Shown here: positions 8,550-15,053 of the stretch, in pieces
Layout of the letters: each line of letters opens with the position of its first letter
Numbering within the stretch: position 1 is the stretch's first letter
Source: Planctomycetales bacterium ZRK34
Lineage (GTDB): Bacteria; Planctomycetota; Phycisphaerae; Phycisphaerales; Zrk34
Length of the DNA: 64,000 nt
Direction of reading: 5' to 3'
NCBI GenBank assembly: GCA_014873095.1
Contig: CP050848.1
Coordinates: 4,833,850 to 4,897,849, forward strand
The notes under the pieces: generated by a model
What the model saw: only the letters and a program-made list of their open reading frames with translations
Told to the model about the DNA's origin: nothing
The model's database searches: none
Translations under genes and position numbers: made by a program

Positions 8550-10031
8550 ATGTCTTACACCGCGCTGGCACGCCGATACCGCTCCCAATCGTTCGACGAC
8601 GTCGTCGGGCAGGAGCCCATCGCGCAGACCCTTCGCAACGCCATCGCCACCGACCGCCTGCACCACGCCTACCTCTTCTGCGGCACACGCGGCGTCGGCA
8701 AGACCTCCATGGCCCGCATCTTCGCCCGGGCCCTCAACGCCCCCGACACCATCACCGATTGCCCCAAGCCCGCCGGCGTCGACTACCCCGACCTCGATGT
8801 CCAGCAGCGCATGGCCGACGCCATCATGCGCGGCGACGACATCAACGTCATCGAGATCGACGGCGCGTCCAACCGCAGCGTCGAAGACGCCCGCCAGCTC
8901 ATCGCCAACGCCGGCCTGGCCCCCTCCGGCAACGCGCGCTTCAAGGTCTACATCATCGACGAAGTCCACATGCTGACCAAGGACGCGTTCAACACGCTCC
9001 TGAAACTCATGGAGGAGCCGCCGAGTCATCTGAAGTTCATCCTCGCCACGACCGAGCCGCACAAGGTGCTGCCGACGATCCACTCGCGCTGCCAGCGGTT
9101 CGACTTCCGCAACATCCCCACAGCGAAAATCGTCGAACATCTGCGCCACGTCGTGAAGGCCGAGAAGTTGGGCGCCGAAGATGCCGTGTTGTTTCAGGTC
9201 GCGCGGCTCGGCAATGGGTCGATGCGCGATGCGCTGAGCCTGCTCGATCGCCTGCTGGCCACCGGGCAGGACCCGCTGACCGCCGAGGTGCTCGAGCACA
9301 TGCTCGGCCTGCCCGACCGCCAGATCGTTCACGCACTGGCCGAAGCGATCGCCACGTCGGATGTCGCCCAGGCCCTGGCGAAGACGGACGAACTACTCAA
9401 CCGCGGCATCGCCATCGAGCAGTTGCTCACCGTCATGAGCGATCATTTCCGCAACCTGATGCTCATCGCTGCCTGCGGGGCTGACAGCGAACTGGTTGAA
9501 CTCGATGATGAGGCCCGCAAGTCCTCCGCCGAGCAGGCGAAAAAGTTCGACACCGCGGCGCTGGTGCACATTCTCTCGCTGCTGGAAAACGTGTCGCGCT
9601 ACGCCCGTTCGAGTTCGACCGCCCGCGCGCTGCTGGACGCCGCGATCGTGCGACTGGCCCTCAGCGAGAAGTTCGCCGACCTCGCCGCCCTGGTCGCCGG
9701 CGCTTCGGGGGTTCCGTTCGGCGCCGCCGCCGAAAAAAAAAAGTTAGCGCCCGTTAGCCCTCCACCCCCCAAGCCGAACGCTGAGCGAGCCCGCGAGCGA
9801 AGCGTCGGAAGCGCCGGATCAACGTCCAGCCCACCCCCGCAACCCCGTCAATCCCCCCAGGCGCCACCGCCGCCGGGTCGTCGTCGACCGATGAGCCCCG
9901 CCCAGCGCGACCAGGTGATGAACGAGCCGCTGATCAAGCAGATCGTTGAAACCTTCGACGCCCGCCTGATCGATGTGCGTGCCGAAGACAACGGCTCCAA
10001 AGAAGAACCAACCGAAAACGGAAACGAATAA
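8550..10031 (+). CDS. dnaX: DNA polymerase III subunit gamma/tau
   Basis: A 493-residue clamp-loader ATPase. It begins with the family start MSYTALARRYRSQSFDDVVG, has Walker A GTRGVGKTS (about residues 49-57), Walker B YIIDEVHML and the sensor-1 region LKFILATTEPHK. ATG 8550 is chosen by homology; the in-frame ATG 8523 lies on the last base of the SRP RNA helix. The zinc-module cysteines that usually follow ARALN are missing apart from one Cys. An A10 run at codons 395-398 contains the slippery heptamer A AAA AAG, and both alternative frames stop within 15 bases, giving products of 398 or 402 residues (a gamma form). The remaining tail is Pro-rich and ends in a conserved-looking MNEPLIKQIVETFDARLIDV segment. 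ybaB follows after two bases. Confidence 0.95.
   Translation: MSYTALARRYRSQSFDDVVGQEPIAQTLRNAIATDRLHHAYLFCGTRGVGKTSMARIFARALNAPDTITDCPKPAGVDYPDLDVQQRMADAIMRGDDINVIEIDGASNRSVEDARQLIANAGLAPSGNARFKVYIIDEVHMLTKDAFNTLLKLMEEPPSHLKFILATTEPHKVLPTIHSRCQRFDFRNIPTAKIVEHLRHVVKAEKLGAEDAVLFQVARLGNGSMRDALSLLDRLLATGQDPLTAEVLEHMLGLPDRQIVHALAEAIATSDVAQALAKTDELLNRGIAIEQLLTVMSDHFRNLMLIAACGADSELVELDDEARKSSAEQAKKFDTAALVHILSLLENVSRYARSSSTARALLDAAIVRLALSEKFADLAALVAGASGVPFGAAAEKKKLAPVSPPPPKPNAERARERSVGSAGSTSSPPPQPRQSPQAPPPPGRRRPMSPAQRDQVMNEPLIKQIVETFDARLIDVRAEDNGSKEEPTENGNE
9732..9757 (+). promoter_or_regulatory. dnaX slippage / frameshift signal (A10 run, stops in both other frames)
   Basis: The zero frame reads GAA AAA AAA AAG TTA GCG. 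Ten A at 9733-9742 followed by G contain A AAA AAG in the correct register for -1 ribosomal frameshifting, as in E. coli dnaX; that frame then reads GTT AGC GCC CGT TAG (stop 9755-9757). Loss of one A by transcriptional slippage, the mechanism known from Thermus dnaX, reads AGT TAG (stop 9745-9747). Which mechanism operates cannot be told from sequence. A hairpin downstream (9774-9808) starts about 30 nt away, too far to be a typical stimulator. Confidence 0.7.
9774..9808 (-). repeat. REP-like hairpin inside dnaX, copy 2
   Basis: A copy of the GACGCTTCGC/GCTCAGCGTC family in inverse orientation, here within the coding sequence of the Pro-rich dnaX linker. CCGAACGCT (9774-9782) pairs with AGCGTCGG (9801-9808) with one bulged base. 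The other four copies in the window are intergenic. Confidence 0.5.
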
Positions 10032-10033
10032 CC

Positions 10034-10387
10034 ATGTTTGACCAGTTCAAGAACCTCGGCGCCCTGATGAAGAACGCCGGGCAGATCCGCGAGAAGGCCG
10101 AGCAACTCAAGGCTGAACTCGAGCGCAAGACCGTCGAAGGCGAAGCCGGCGGCGGGGCGGTGCGCGTGACCATGAACGGTAAAATGCGCGTGCTGCGCGT
10201 CGACATCGATCAGCCGATGATGGCCGCCTTCGCCAGCGGCGGCGATGACGACAAGACGATGGTCGAAGAACTGATCGCCGCGGCGGTCAACAACGCTGTC
10301 GACAAGGTTCAGGAAATGATCGCCGAGCAGATGCGCGAGATCACCGGCGGGATGAACCTGCCGGGCATGGAAAACCTGCTGGGATAG
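10034..10387 (+). CDS. YbaB/EbfC-family nucleoid-associated protein
   Basis: A 117-residue DNA-binding protein of the YbaB/EbfC family, a small homodimer that binds DNA without strict specificity and is usually encoded between dnaX and recR. It begins MFDQFKNLGALMKNAGQIREKAEQ, a typical amphipathic N-terminal helix, then a strand region (GAVRVTMNGKMRVLRVDID) and a C-terminal helix with AAVNNAVDKVQEMIAEQM and a Gly/Met-rich tail. It starts two bases after dnaX, so translational coupling is likely. Function beyond DNA binding and a possible role in recombination is unsettled for the family. Confidence 0.92.
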   Translation: MFDQFKNLGALMKNAGQIREKAEQLKAELERKTVEGEAGGGAVRVTMNGKMRVLRVDIDQPMMAAFASGGDDDKTMVEELIAAAVNNAVDKVQEMIAEQMREITGGMNLPGMENLLG

Positions 10388-10409
10388 ATATGGAATGTTC
10401 AGTGACTCA

Positions 10410-10464
10410 AATAGCCGCAGCCTGACAGGCTGCGGATCCGCGATCTGTCAGATCGCGGCTATTG
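10410..10464 (+). repeat. Tandem palindromes ending in GCGGCTATT, between ybaB and recR
   Basis: Two perfect 10-bp-arm palindromes stand side by side: CCGCAGCCTG-A-CAGGCTGCGG (10415-10435) and CCGCGATCTG-T-CAGATCGCGG (10438-10458). AATAGCCGC on the left and GCGGCTATT on the right also pair with each other. The CCGC...GCGGCTATT outline recurs at 12819-12844 and 41584-41608, with different inner arms. Confidence 0.7.
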
Positions 10465-10490
10465 GGTCATCCATCAAGAAGTGATTCAAC

Positions 10491-11117
10491 ATGAACCGTG
10501 ATCCGTCATACACCGAGTCGATGAATCGTCTGATCGACGAGTTTGCGCGCCTGCCGGGGATCGGGCGGCGGACTGCCGAGCGGCTGGCGTTTCACGTGCT
10601 CAAGGCGCAGCGCGACGAGGCGATGGCGCTGTCGAAGGCGATCGCGGATGTGAAGACCAACGTCAGGCACTGCAGCGTCTGTTACAACCTGACCGAAACC
10701 GATCCGTGTCCGATCTGCGCCAGCGAGCAGCGCGACGATGCGAAGATTCTGGTCGTCGAGCAGCCGCGTGATGTGATCTCGCTGGAGCAGACCAGCGTGT
10801 ATGACGGCACGTACCACGTGCTGCTGGGCCACCTGGCGCCGCTGGAGGGCGTCGGCCCGTCGGACCTGACGGCGGGGGCGCTGATCGAGCGGGTGGGCCA
10901 GCTTGCCGAGGCCGGTCGCAAGGTCGAAGTGATCCTCGGGATGAACCCGAACATGGAAGGCGACGGCACAGCCCTGTACCTCGCCGATCGCCTGTCGGGG
11001 ATCAACGGCGTGACCATCACGCGCCTCGCCCGGGGCCTGCCCGTGGGCACTCAACTCGAATATGCCAACAAAGCGGTGCTCTCCGATGCCATCAACAGCC
11101 GCCAGTCTCTGAAGTAG
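10491..11117 (+). CDS. recR: Recombination mediator protein RecR
   Basis: A 208-residue RecF-pathway protein that helps load RecA at gaps. Visible domains in order: an N-terminal helix-hairpin-helix (LPGIGRRTAERLAFHVL), a four-cysteine zinc finger (CSVCYNLTETDPCPIC), a Toprim domain (ILVVEQPRDVISLEQ, then HVLLGHLAPLEGVGPSDL) and the C-terminal TRLARGLPVGTQLEYA. Length and motifs are standard. It is the last gene of the SRP RNA-dnaX-ybaB-recR group, separated from ybaB by a palindromic repeat and followed by an intrinsic terminator. Confidence 0.97.
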   Translation: MNRDPSYTESMNRLIDEFARLPGIGRRTAERLAFHVLKAQRDEAMALSKAIADVKTNVRHCSVCYNLTETDPCPICASEQRDDAKILVVEQPRDVISLEQTSVYDGTYHVLLGHLAPLEGVGPSDLTAGALIERVGQLAEAGRKVEVILGMNPNMEGDGTALYLADRLSGINGVTITRLARGLPVGTQLEYANKAVLSDAINSRQSLK

Positions 11118-11134
11118 CGGCAAGATTTGCTCGC

Positions 11135-11158
11135 AACACGCCATTTCGGGTGTTTTTT
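11135..11158 (+). terminator. Intrinsic terminator after recR
   Basis: AACAC...GTGTT (11135-11139 with 11150-11154), extended by two C-G pairs, encloses a short loop, and six T follow within and after the 3' arm (to 11158). Confidence 0.65.
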
Positions 11159-11313
11159 CCGACAATTCGGCCTGCTCAAGCAAAACTGTTGCCAAATGTC
11201 TGGGTGACAGTTGTTTTTTTGGCTTGATCGGATAATCTTATGGGGGCCGATGGCCGATGCTCGAATTACGAGGCAACCCCAGAACGCAGCAACAGGATCA
11301 GGGTTTTTGATAT

Positions 11314-12810
11314 ATGAGAATTCACGCCGGACAGCATCTGCGGCTTGAGCAGCGGATGAAGCTGAGTCCCAGGATGATCCAGTCCATGGAGATCCTGCAG
11401 CTTTCGGCTATGGCATTGGAAGAACGCATCGACACCGAGCTCGAGAAAAACCCCGTGCTCGATCTGACCGAAGCCACCCTCGATCACGAGGTCAAAACCG
11501 GCAAAACCGATGGCGAGCGGGAGATGGTCGTCGGTGATAACGACAATGCCAGCCAGGATTTCCAGCGGGCTGACGACCTCAATGAGCAGTATGGCGAGGA
11601 TTGGGCCCAGAACACCACCGAATCCGCTGAATTTCACACCCCCACGCGCCGGGCCGAGTCCGGCGAGCGGGATTCGAAGATGGACGCCATGGCCAACACC
11701 GCCTCGCGCGGCCCGGCCCTGACCGATCAGCTCGAAGATCAGTGGCGCTTCATCGAGACCGACGAGGCGACCCGCAAAGCCGGTGAGCACCTGCTGGAGT
11801 TCATCGACGAAGACGGTTACCTCCGCACGGATATGGAGCAGATCGCCCACCAGGCCCCGCCGGGCATCACCCGGGAAGATCTGGACCACGCACTGATGGA
11901 GATCAAACTGCGTCTGGAGCCCACCGGCATCGGCGCCCGTGATCTGATCGAGTGCATGACGCTTCAGCTCGATGCCATCATCGAAGAGGAAGGCGCCGAC
12001 GACGATCTGGACCACGCCCGGCTGCTGATCACCCGGTATCGCAAAGACCTGGAGATGAACCGCCTGCCGCGCATCGTTAAAGCGTCGGGTCTGACCATCG
12101 AACAGATCAAATCCGCCCTGGACAAGCTCAAGCGGCTTGACCCCCGGCCCGGTCGTCGCCTTGCCCCCGAGCGTACCGAGATCATCCTGCCGGACATCAT
12201 CGTCGAGTACGACCCAGTCCACGACGCCTACGTGGCGGGGCTGAACCGCGGTCGCCAGCCGGCCCTGCGGATCAATCCCCAGTACCGGCAGATGGCCAAA
12301 GACCGCGAGCAGGATCGCTCGACGCGCAAGTACATCGCCGACAACATGTCCAACGCCCGCTGGCTCATCGACGCCATCCAGCAGCGCAACAGCACGCTGC
12401 TGCGGGTGGTCAACGTCGTGATCGACGCCCAGCGGGAGTTTCTGGATCATGGCGAGCAGCATCTGAAACCGCTGCCGATGATTCAGGTGGCGGATCAGCT
12501 TGGTATTCACGTGGGCACGGTCAGCCGTGCCGTGGCGGACAAATACATGCAGACGCCGCGGGGCATCTTCCCGCTGCGCATGTTCTTCTCAGGCGGCACC
12601 GAATCCTCCAGCGGCGAGGAGATGAGCTGGTCGGCTGTGCAGGCCAAGCTCAAGGAAATCATCGACAACGAAGACCCCAAGGCCCCGTTCTCCGACGACG
12701 CCCTGGTCGACGAGATGAAGAAAGCCGGCCTGGAGATCGCCCGCCGCACCGTCGCCAAATACCGCGGCCAGATGAACATCCCCCCAGCCCGCCGCCGCAA
12801 GCAGTTCTAA
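11314..12810 (+). CDS. rpoN: RNA polymerase sigma-54 factor
   Basis: A 498-residue alternative sigma factor that requires AAA+ activators. The N-terminal activator-interacting region is present (LRLEQRMKLSPRMIQSMEIL), then an acidic Asp/Glu-rich linker, the core-binding region with TGIGARDLIECM, the helix-turn-helix region (MIQVADQLGIHVGTVSRAVA) and the RpoN box RRTVAKYRG near the C-terminus. Length is normal. No ribosome-binding site stands out; the start at 11314 is the conserved one (MRIHAGQHLRLEQ). A weak TTGTTT-16-TAATCT promoter lies at 11211-11238. No -24/-12 promoter was recognised in this window, so its targets are elsewhere or diverged. Confidence 0.96.
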   Translation: MRIHAGQHLRLEQRMKLSPRMIQSMEILQLSAMALEERIDTELEKNPVLDLTEATLDHEVKTGKTDGEREMVVGDNDNASQDFQRADDLNEQYGEDWAQNTTESAEFHTPTRRAESGERDSKMDAMANTASRGPALTDQLEDQWRFIETDEATRKAGEHLLEFIDEDGYLRTDMEQIAHQAPPGITREDLDHALMEIKLRLEPTGIGARDLIECMTLQLDAIIEEEGADDDLDHARLLITRYRKDLEMNRLPRIVKASGLTIEQIKSALDKLKRLDPRPGRRLAPERTEIILPDIIVEYDPVHDAYVAGLNRGRQPALRINPQYRQMAKDREQDRSTRKYIADNMSNARWLIDAIQQRNSTLLRVVNVVIDAQREFLDHGEQHLKPLPMIQVADQLGIHVGTVSRAVADKYMQTPRGIFPLRMFFSGGTESSSGEEMSWSAVQAKLKEIIDNEDPKAPFSDDALVDEMKKAGLEIARRTVAKYRGQMNIPPARRRKQF

Positions 12811-12818
12811 ATCGCAGA

Positions 12819-12844
12819 CCGCGATGCGTTGCATCGCGGCTATT
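12819..12844 (+). repeat. Palindrome ending in GCGGCTATT after rpoN
   Basis: CCGCGATGC-GTT-GCATCGCGG (12819-12839) followed by CTATTTT. It belongs to the same outline as 10410-10464 and 41584-41608. Placed nine bases after the rpoN stop, it could also act as a weak terminator. Confidence 0.6.
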
Positions 12845-12862
12845 TTGGGGGATGGCATCGGC

Positions 12863-12892
12863 TTGACGCTTGTGGGTCTGGGGGGTTACAAT
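12863..12892 (+). promoter_or_regulatory. Predicted promoter of the rny-upstream structured RNA
   Basis: TTGACG (12863-12868), an 18-bp spacer and TACAAT (12887-12892), each five of six to consensus. The predicted start is near 12899, exactly where the closing stem of the structured RNA begins. Confidence 0.6.
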
Positions 12893-12898
12893 CAGGCG

Positions 12899-13030
12899 TT
12901 AGCCCGGTTCGCTGGGCCAGCGATGAAACAATCGGCACGTGCGAGGCGCCAAACGCCCGGCGTGAACCGTTAATGCCCTTCGGGGCGGTCCTTCCCATAA
13001 GGACGAATAGATTGAACTCAGCTAAACGGG
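12899..13030 (+). ncRNA. Unrecognised structured RNA upstream of rny (leader or small RNA)
   Basis: Downstream of a good promoter, the non-coding stretch holds a nested multibranch fold. TTAGC (12899-12903) pairs with GCTAA (13021-13025); inside are the palindrome CGCTGGGCCAGCG (12910-12922) and a stem CAATC/GATTG (12929-12933 with 13010-13014). That stem encloses CACG/CGTG (12936-12939 with 12961-12964, with GGCG-CCAAA-CGCC inside), GCCC-TTCG-GGGC (12975-12986, a UUCG tetraloop) and GTCCTT/AAGGAC (12988-13004). I do not recognise the family. It could be a regulatory leader of rny, whose start is about 280 nt further on, or a free RNA; a hairpin at 13194-13223 followed by TTCTTTCCTT might end it. 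The 3' end is uncertain. Confidence 0.45.
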
Positions 13031-13313
13031 CCTCTTTAAACTGTTTGTGTTTCGAGCCGCCGTCTCGCTCACCGGGTCGACTGACGTCCCGGATCGTGTC
13101 TATTCAGCCGCAACGCCAATCGTCGGAAGTATCCGCCGGTGTGTCGTGGCGCGCTGCGCGCGCGAAGTTCAATCCGTTCGCATGGTGAGGTTTTTCGTCG
13201 ACTGGCGCCCGGGGTCCGACGAACGGTTCTTTCCTTGACACGTGCCCTCAACTTGACCGCCGCGCCATCAGCCGAGGCTTTGATGGTCGGTGGATATATG
13301 AAAGGGGCACGCG
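13031..13313 (+). other. Non-coding stretch before rny
   Basis: No convincing gene. It contains an inverted repeat TTCGTCG/CGACGAA (13194-13200 with 13217-13223) followed by a pyrimidine-rich TTCTTTCCTT, possibly a terminator, and a TTGACA (13236-13241) without a recognisable -10. Codon-like open frames here lack a ribosome-binding site and overlap the structured RNA. Confidence 0.4.
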
Positions 13314-14921
13314 ATGTACGACGTGTTCATGCAGTGCGGGGCGCCGGTTCTGGCGGCCGTGGAACCTGGAACCTTCATTCTGGGCTTGATCGTGGCGGCT
13401 GTGGCCGGCGGGGTCGTGTCATTTCTGCTGGTCGGCAAGATCGGCGGGCGGACCGTCGCCGCGGCCCGCACCGAGGCTGAATCGCTCGTGGCTGACGCCC
13501 GGCGTGACGCTGAAACCCTCAAAAAGCAGATGGAACTGGACTACCGTGACGAGTTGTCGACTCGCCGGGAAACTTTCGAAAAGGAAATCTCCGCAGCCCG
13601 TGACGAGGTCAAGGAAGCCGAACGCCGCCTGACCAAACGCGAGGACAATCTCGACCGCAAGCTCGATGTGCTTTCAACCAAGGAAAAATCCCTCGATCAG
13701 CTCGACGCCCAACTCAAGGAGCGTCACGCCGTGATCGAGCGCAAGGAAGGCGAACTCGACGATGTGCTCCAGCAGCAGCGCGATCAACTGCTGAAAATCT
13801 CGGGGCTCGGTGAAGAGGACGCCAAGCGGATTCTGCTGGAGCGGATCGAGACGGAAGTGCGGCACGAGGCCGGCAAGATCGTTCAGCGTGAGACGGCCAA
13901 GGCCGAGGAAGAGGCCAAGGAAAAGTCGATGAAGATCACGCTGCAGGCGATTCAGCGTTTCGCCGCAGAGCACACGTCGGCTTCGACCGTGTCGGCGATC
14001 GACATTCCCTCCGACGACATGAAAGGCCGCGTGATCGGCCGCGAAGGGCGGAACATTCGAGCCTTCGAGAAGGCGACCGGCGTCGACGTGATCGTCGACG
14101 ACACGCCAGGCGTGGTGGTCGTGTCGTGTTTTGACCCGGTCCGTCGCGCCGTGGCGGCCGAGGCCCTGCAGCGACTGATCGAAGACGGGCGTATTCACCC
14201 GTCGCGCATCGAGGAAGTCGTCGAGCAGGTCAACAAGGAGATGGACGAGCGCATCACCAAGTTCGGTAAAGACGCCTGCATCGAGGCCAATGTCCAGGGC
14301 CTGCACGGCAAGCTCAGCGACATGATGGGCCGCTTGTACTACCGCACCAGCTACGGTCAGAACATTCTGCGTCACTCCATCGAGGTGGCGTACCTGTGTC
14401 AGACCATCGCCGACGAGCTCGGCCTCGACGGCACGATCGCCCGCCGCTGCGGATTCCTCCACGACATCGGCAAGGCGATGGACCACGAAGTCGAAGGCGG
14501 CCACCCGCAGATCGGTATGGACTTCGCCAAGAAGTTCGGCGAGAAGGAAGCGGTGCTCAACGCCATCGGCGGCCACCACGGCGACATCGAATCGACCACG
14601 CCGTACACCCCGATCGTCATGGCCGCCGACGCCATCAGCGGCGCCCGCCCGGGAGCCCGCCGCGAGACGCTGGAGCGCTACGTCAAGCGACTGGAGCAGC
14701 TGGAGTCGATCGCCACGAGTTTCGAAGGCGTTCGCGAGGCGTATGCCATCCAGGCCGGCCGCGAGGTGCGGGTGATCGTCGACGCCAAGCGGATCGACGA
14801 CGCCATCTGCGCGAAGGTGGCCCGTGACATCGCCAACCGCGTCGAACAGGAAATGACCTACCCCGGCGAGGTGCGTGTGACGGTGCTCCGCGAGGTGCGG
14901 ACCGTCGAGTACGCACGATAA
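13314..14921 (+). CDS. rny: Ribonuclease Y
   Basis: A 535-residue membrane-anchored endoribonuclease that starts mRNA decay. An N-terminal hydrophobic segment (about residues 18-42) anchors it; a long Glu/Lys/Arg-rich coiled coil follows (about 45-215). Next come a KH domain (IPSDDMKGRVIGREGRNIRA; GRIHPSRIEEVV) and an HD domain with HSIEVA, the metal-binding HD of FLHDIGKAMDHE, and HHGDIE. The C-terminal EVRVTVLREVRTVEYAR is typical. A strong ribosome-binding site (AAAGGGG) precedes ATG 13314. The gene is monocistronic, with an unusual structured region upstream and a possible GC-rich hairpin at 14930-14967 after it. Confidence 0.97.
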   Translation: MYDVFMQCGAPVLAAVEPGTFILGLIVAAVAGGVVSFLLVGKIGGRTVAAARTEAESLVADARRDAETLKKQMELDYRDELSTRRETFEKEISAARDEVKEAERRLTKREDNLDRKLDVLSTKEKSLDQLDAQLKERHAVIERKEGELDDVLQQQRDQLLKISGLGEEDAKRILLERIETEVRHEAGKIVQRETAKAEEEAKEKSMKITLQAIQRFAAEHTSASTVSAIDIPSDDMKGRVIGREGRNIRAFEKATGVDVIVDDTPGVVVVSCFDPVRRAVAAEALQRLIEDGRIHPSRIEEVVEQVNKEMDERITKFGKDACIEANVQGLHGKLSDMMGRLYYRTSYGQNILRHSIEVAYLCQTIADELGLDGTIARRCGFLHDIGKAMDHEVEGGHPQIGMDFAKKFGEKEAVLNAIGGHHGDIESTTPYTPIVMAADAISGARPGARRETLERYVKRLEQLESIATSFEGVREAYAIQAGREVRVIVDAKRIDDAICAKVARDIANRVEQEMTYPGEVRVTVLREVRTVEYAR

Positions 14922-14968
14922 ACCAAGTCCGGGGCGAGAATATCGAGCAATCCCCGGCCCCGTTTTCG

Positions 14969-14997
14969 TTGACAGGGCGTAAATCAACTGTTACCTT
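14969..14997 (+). promoter_or_regulatory. Predicted promoter of the HEAT-repeat protein gene
   Basis: A perfect TTGACA (14969-14974), a 17-bp spacer and TACCTT (14992-14997), about 55 bp upstream of the ATG at 15054. Confidence 0.6.
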
Positions 14998-15053
14998 TTG
15001 GATCTATTGGGATTAGCGAGGCTCCGGCCGCATTTGAATACAGGAATACGCAC

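Noticed and set aside
9733..9742. A10 run in dnaX as a sequencing error
   Set aside because: The frame stays open across it and continues into a conserved-looking tail, and a slippery site at this position is known in other dnaX genes; an error cannot be excluded without reads.
12829..13238. Small open frames in the rpoN-rny gap
   Set aside because: They overlap strong RNA helices, lack ribosome-binding sites and have no similarity to anything I recognise.
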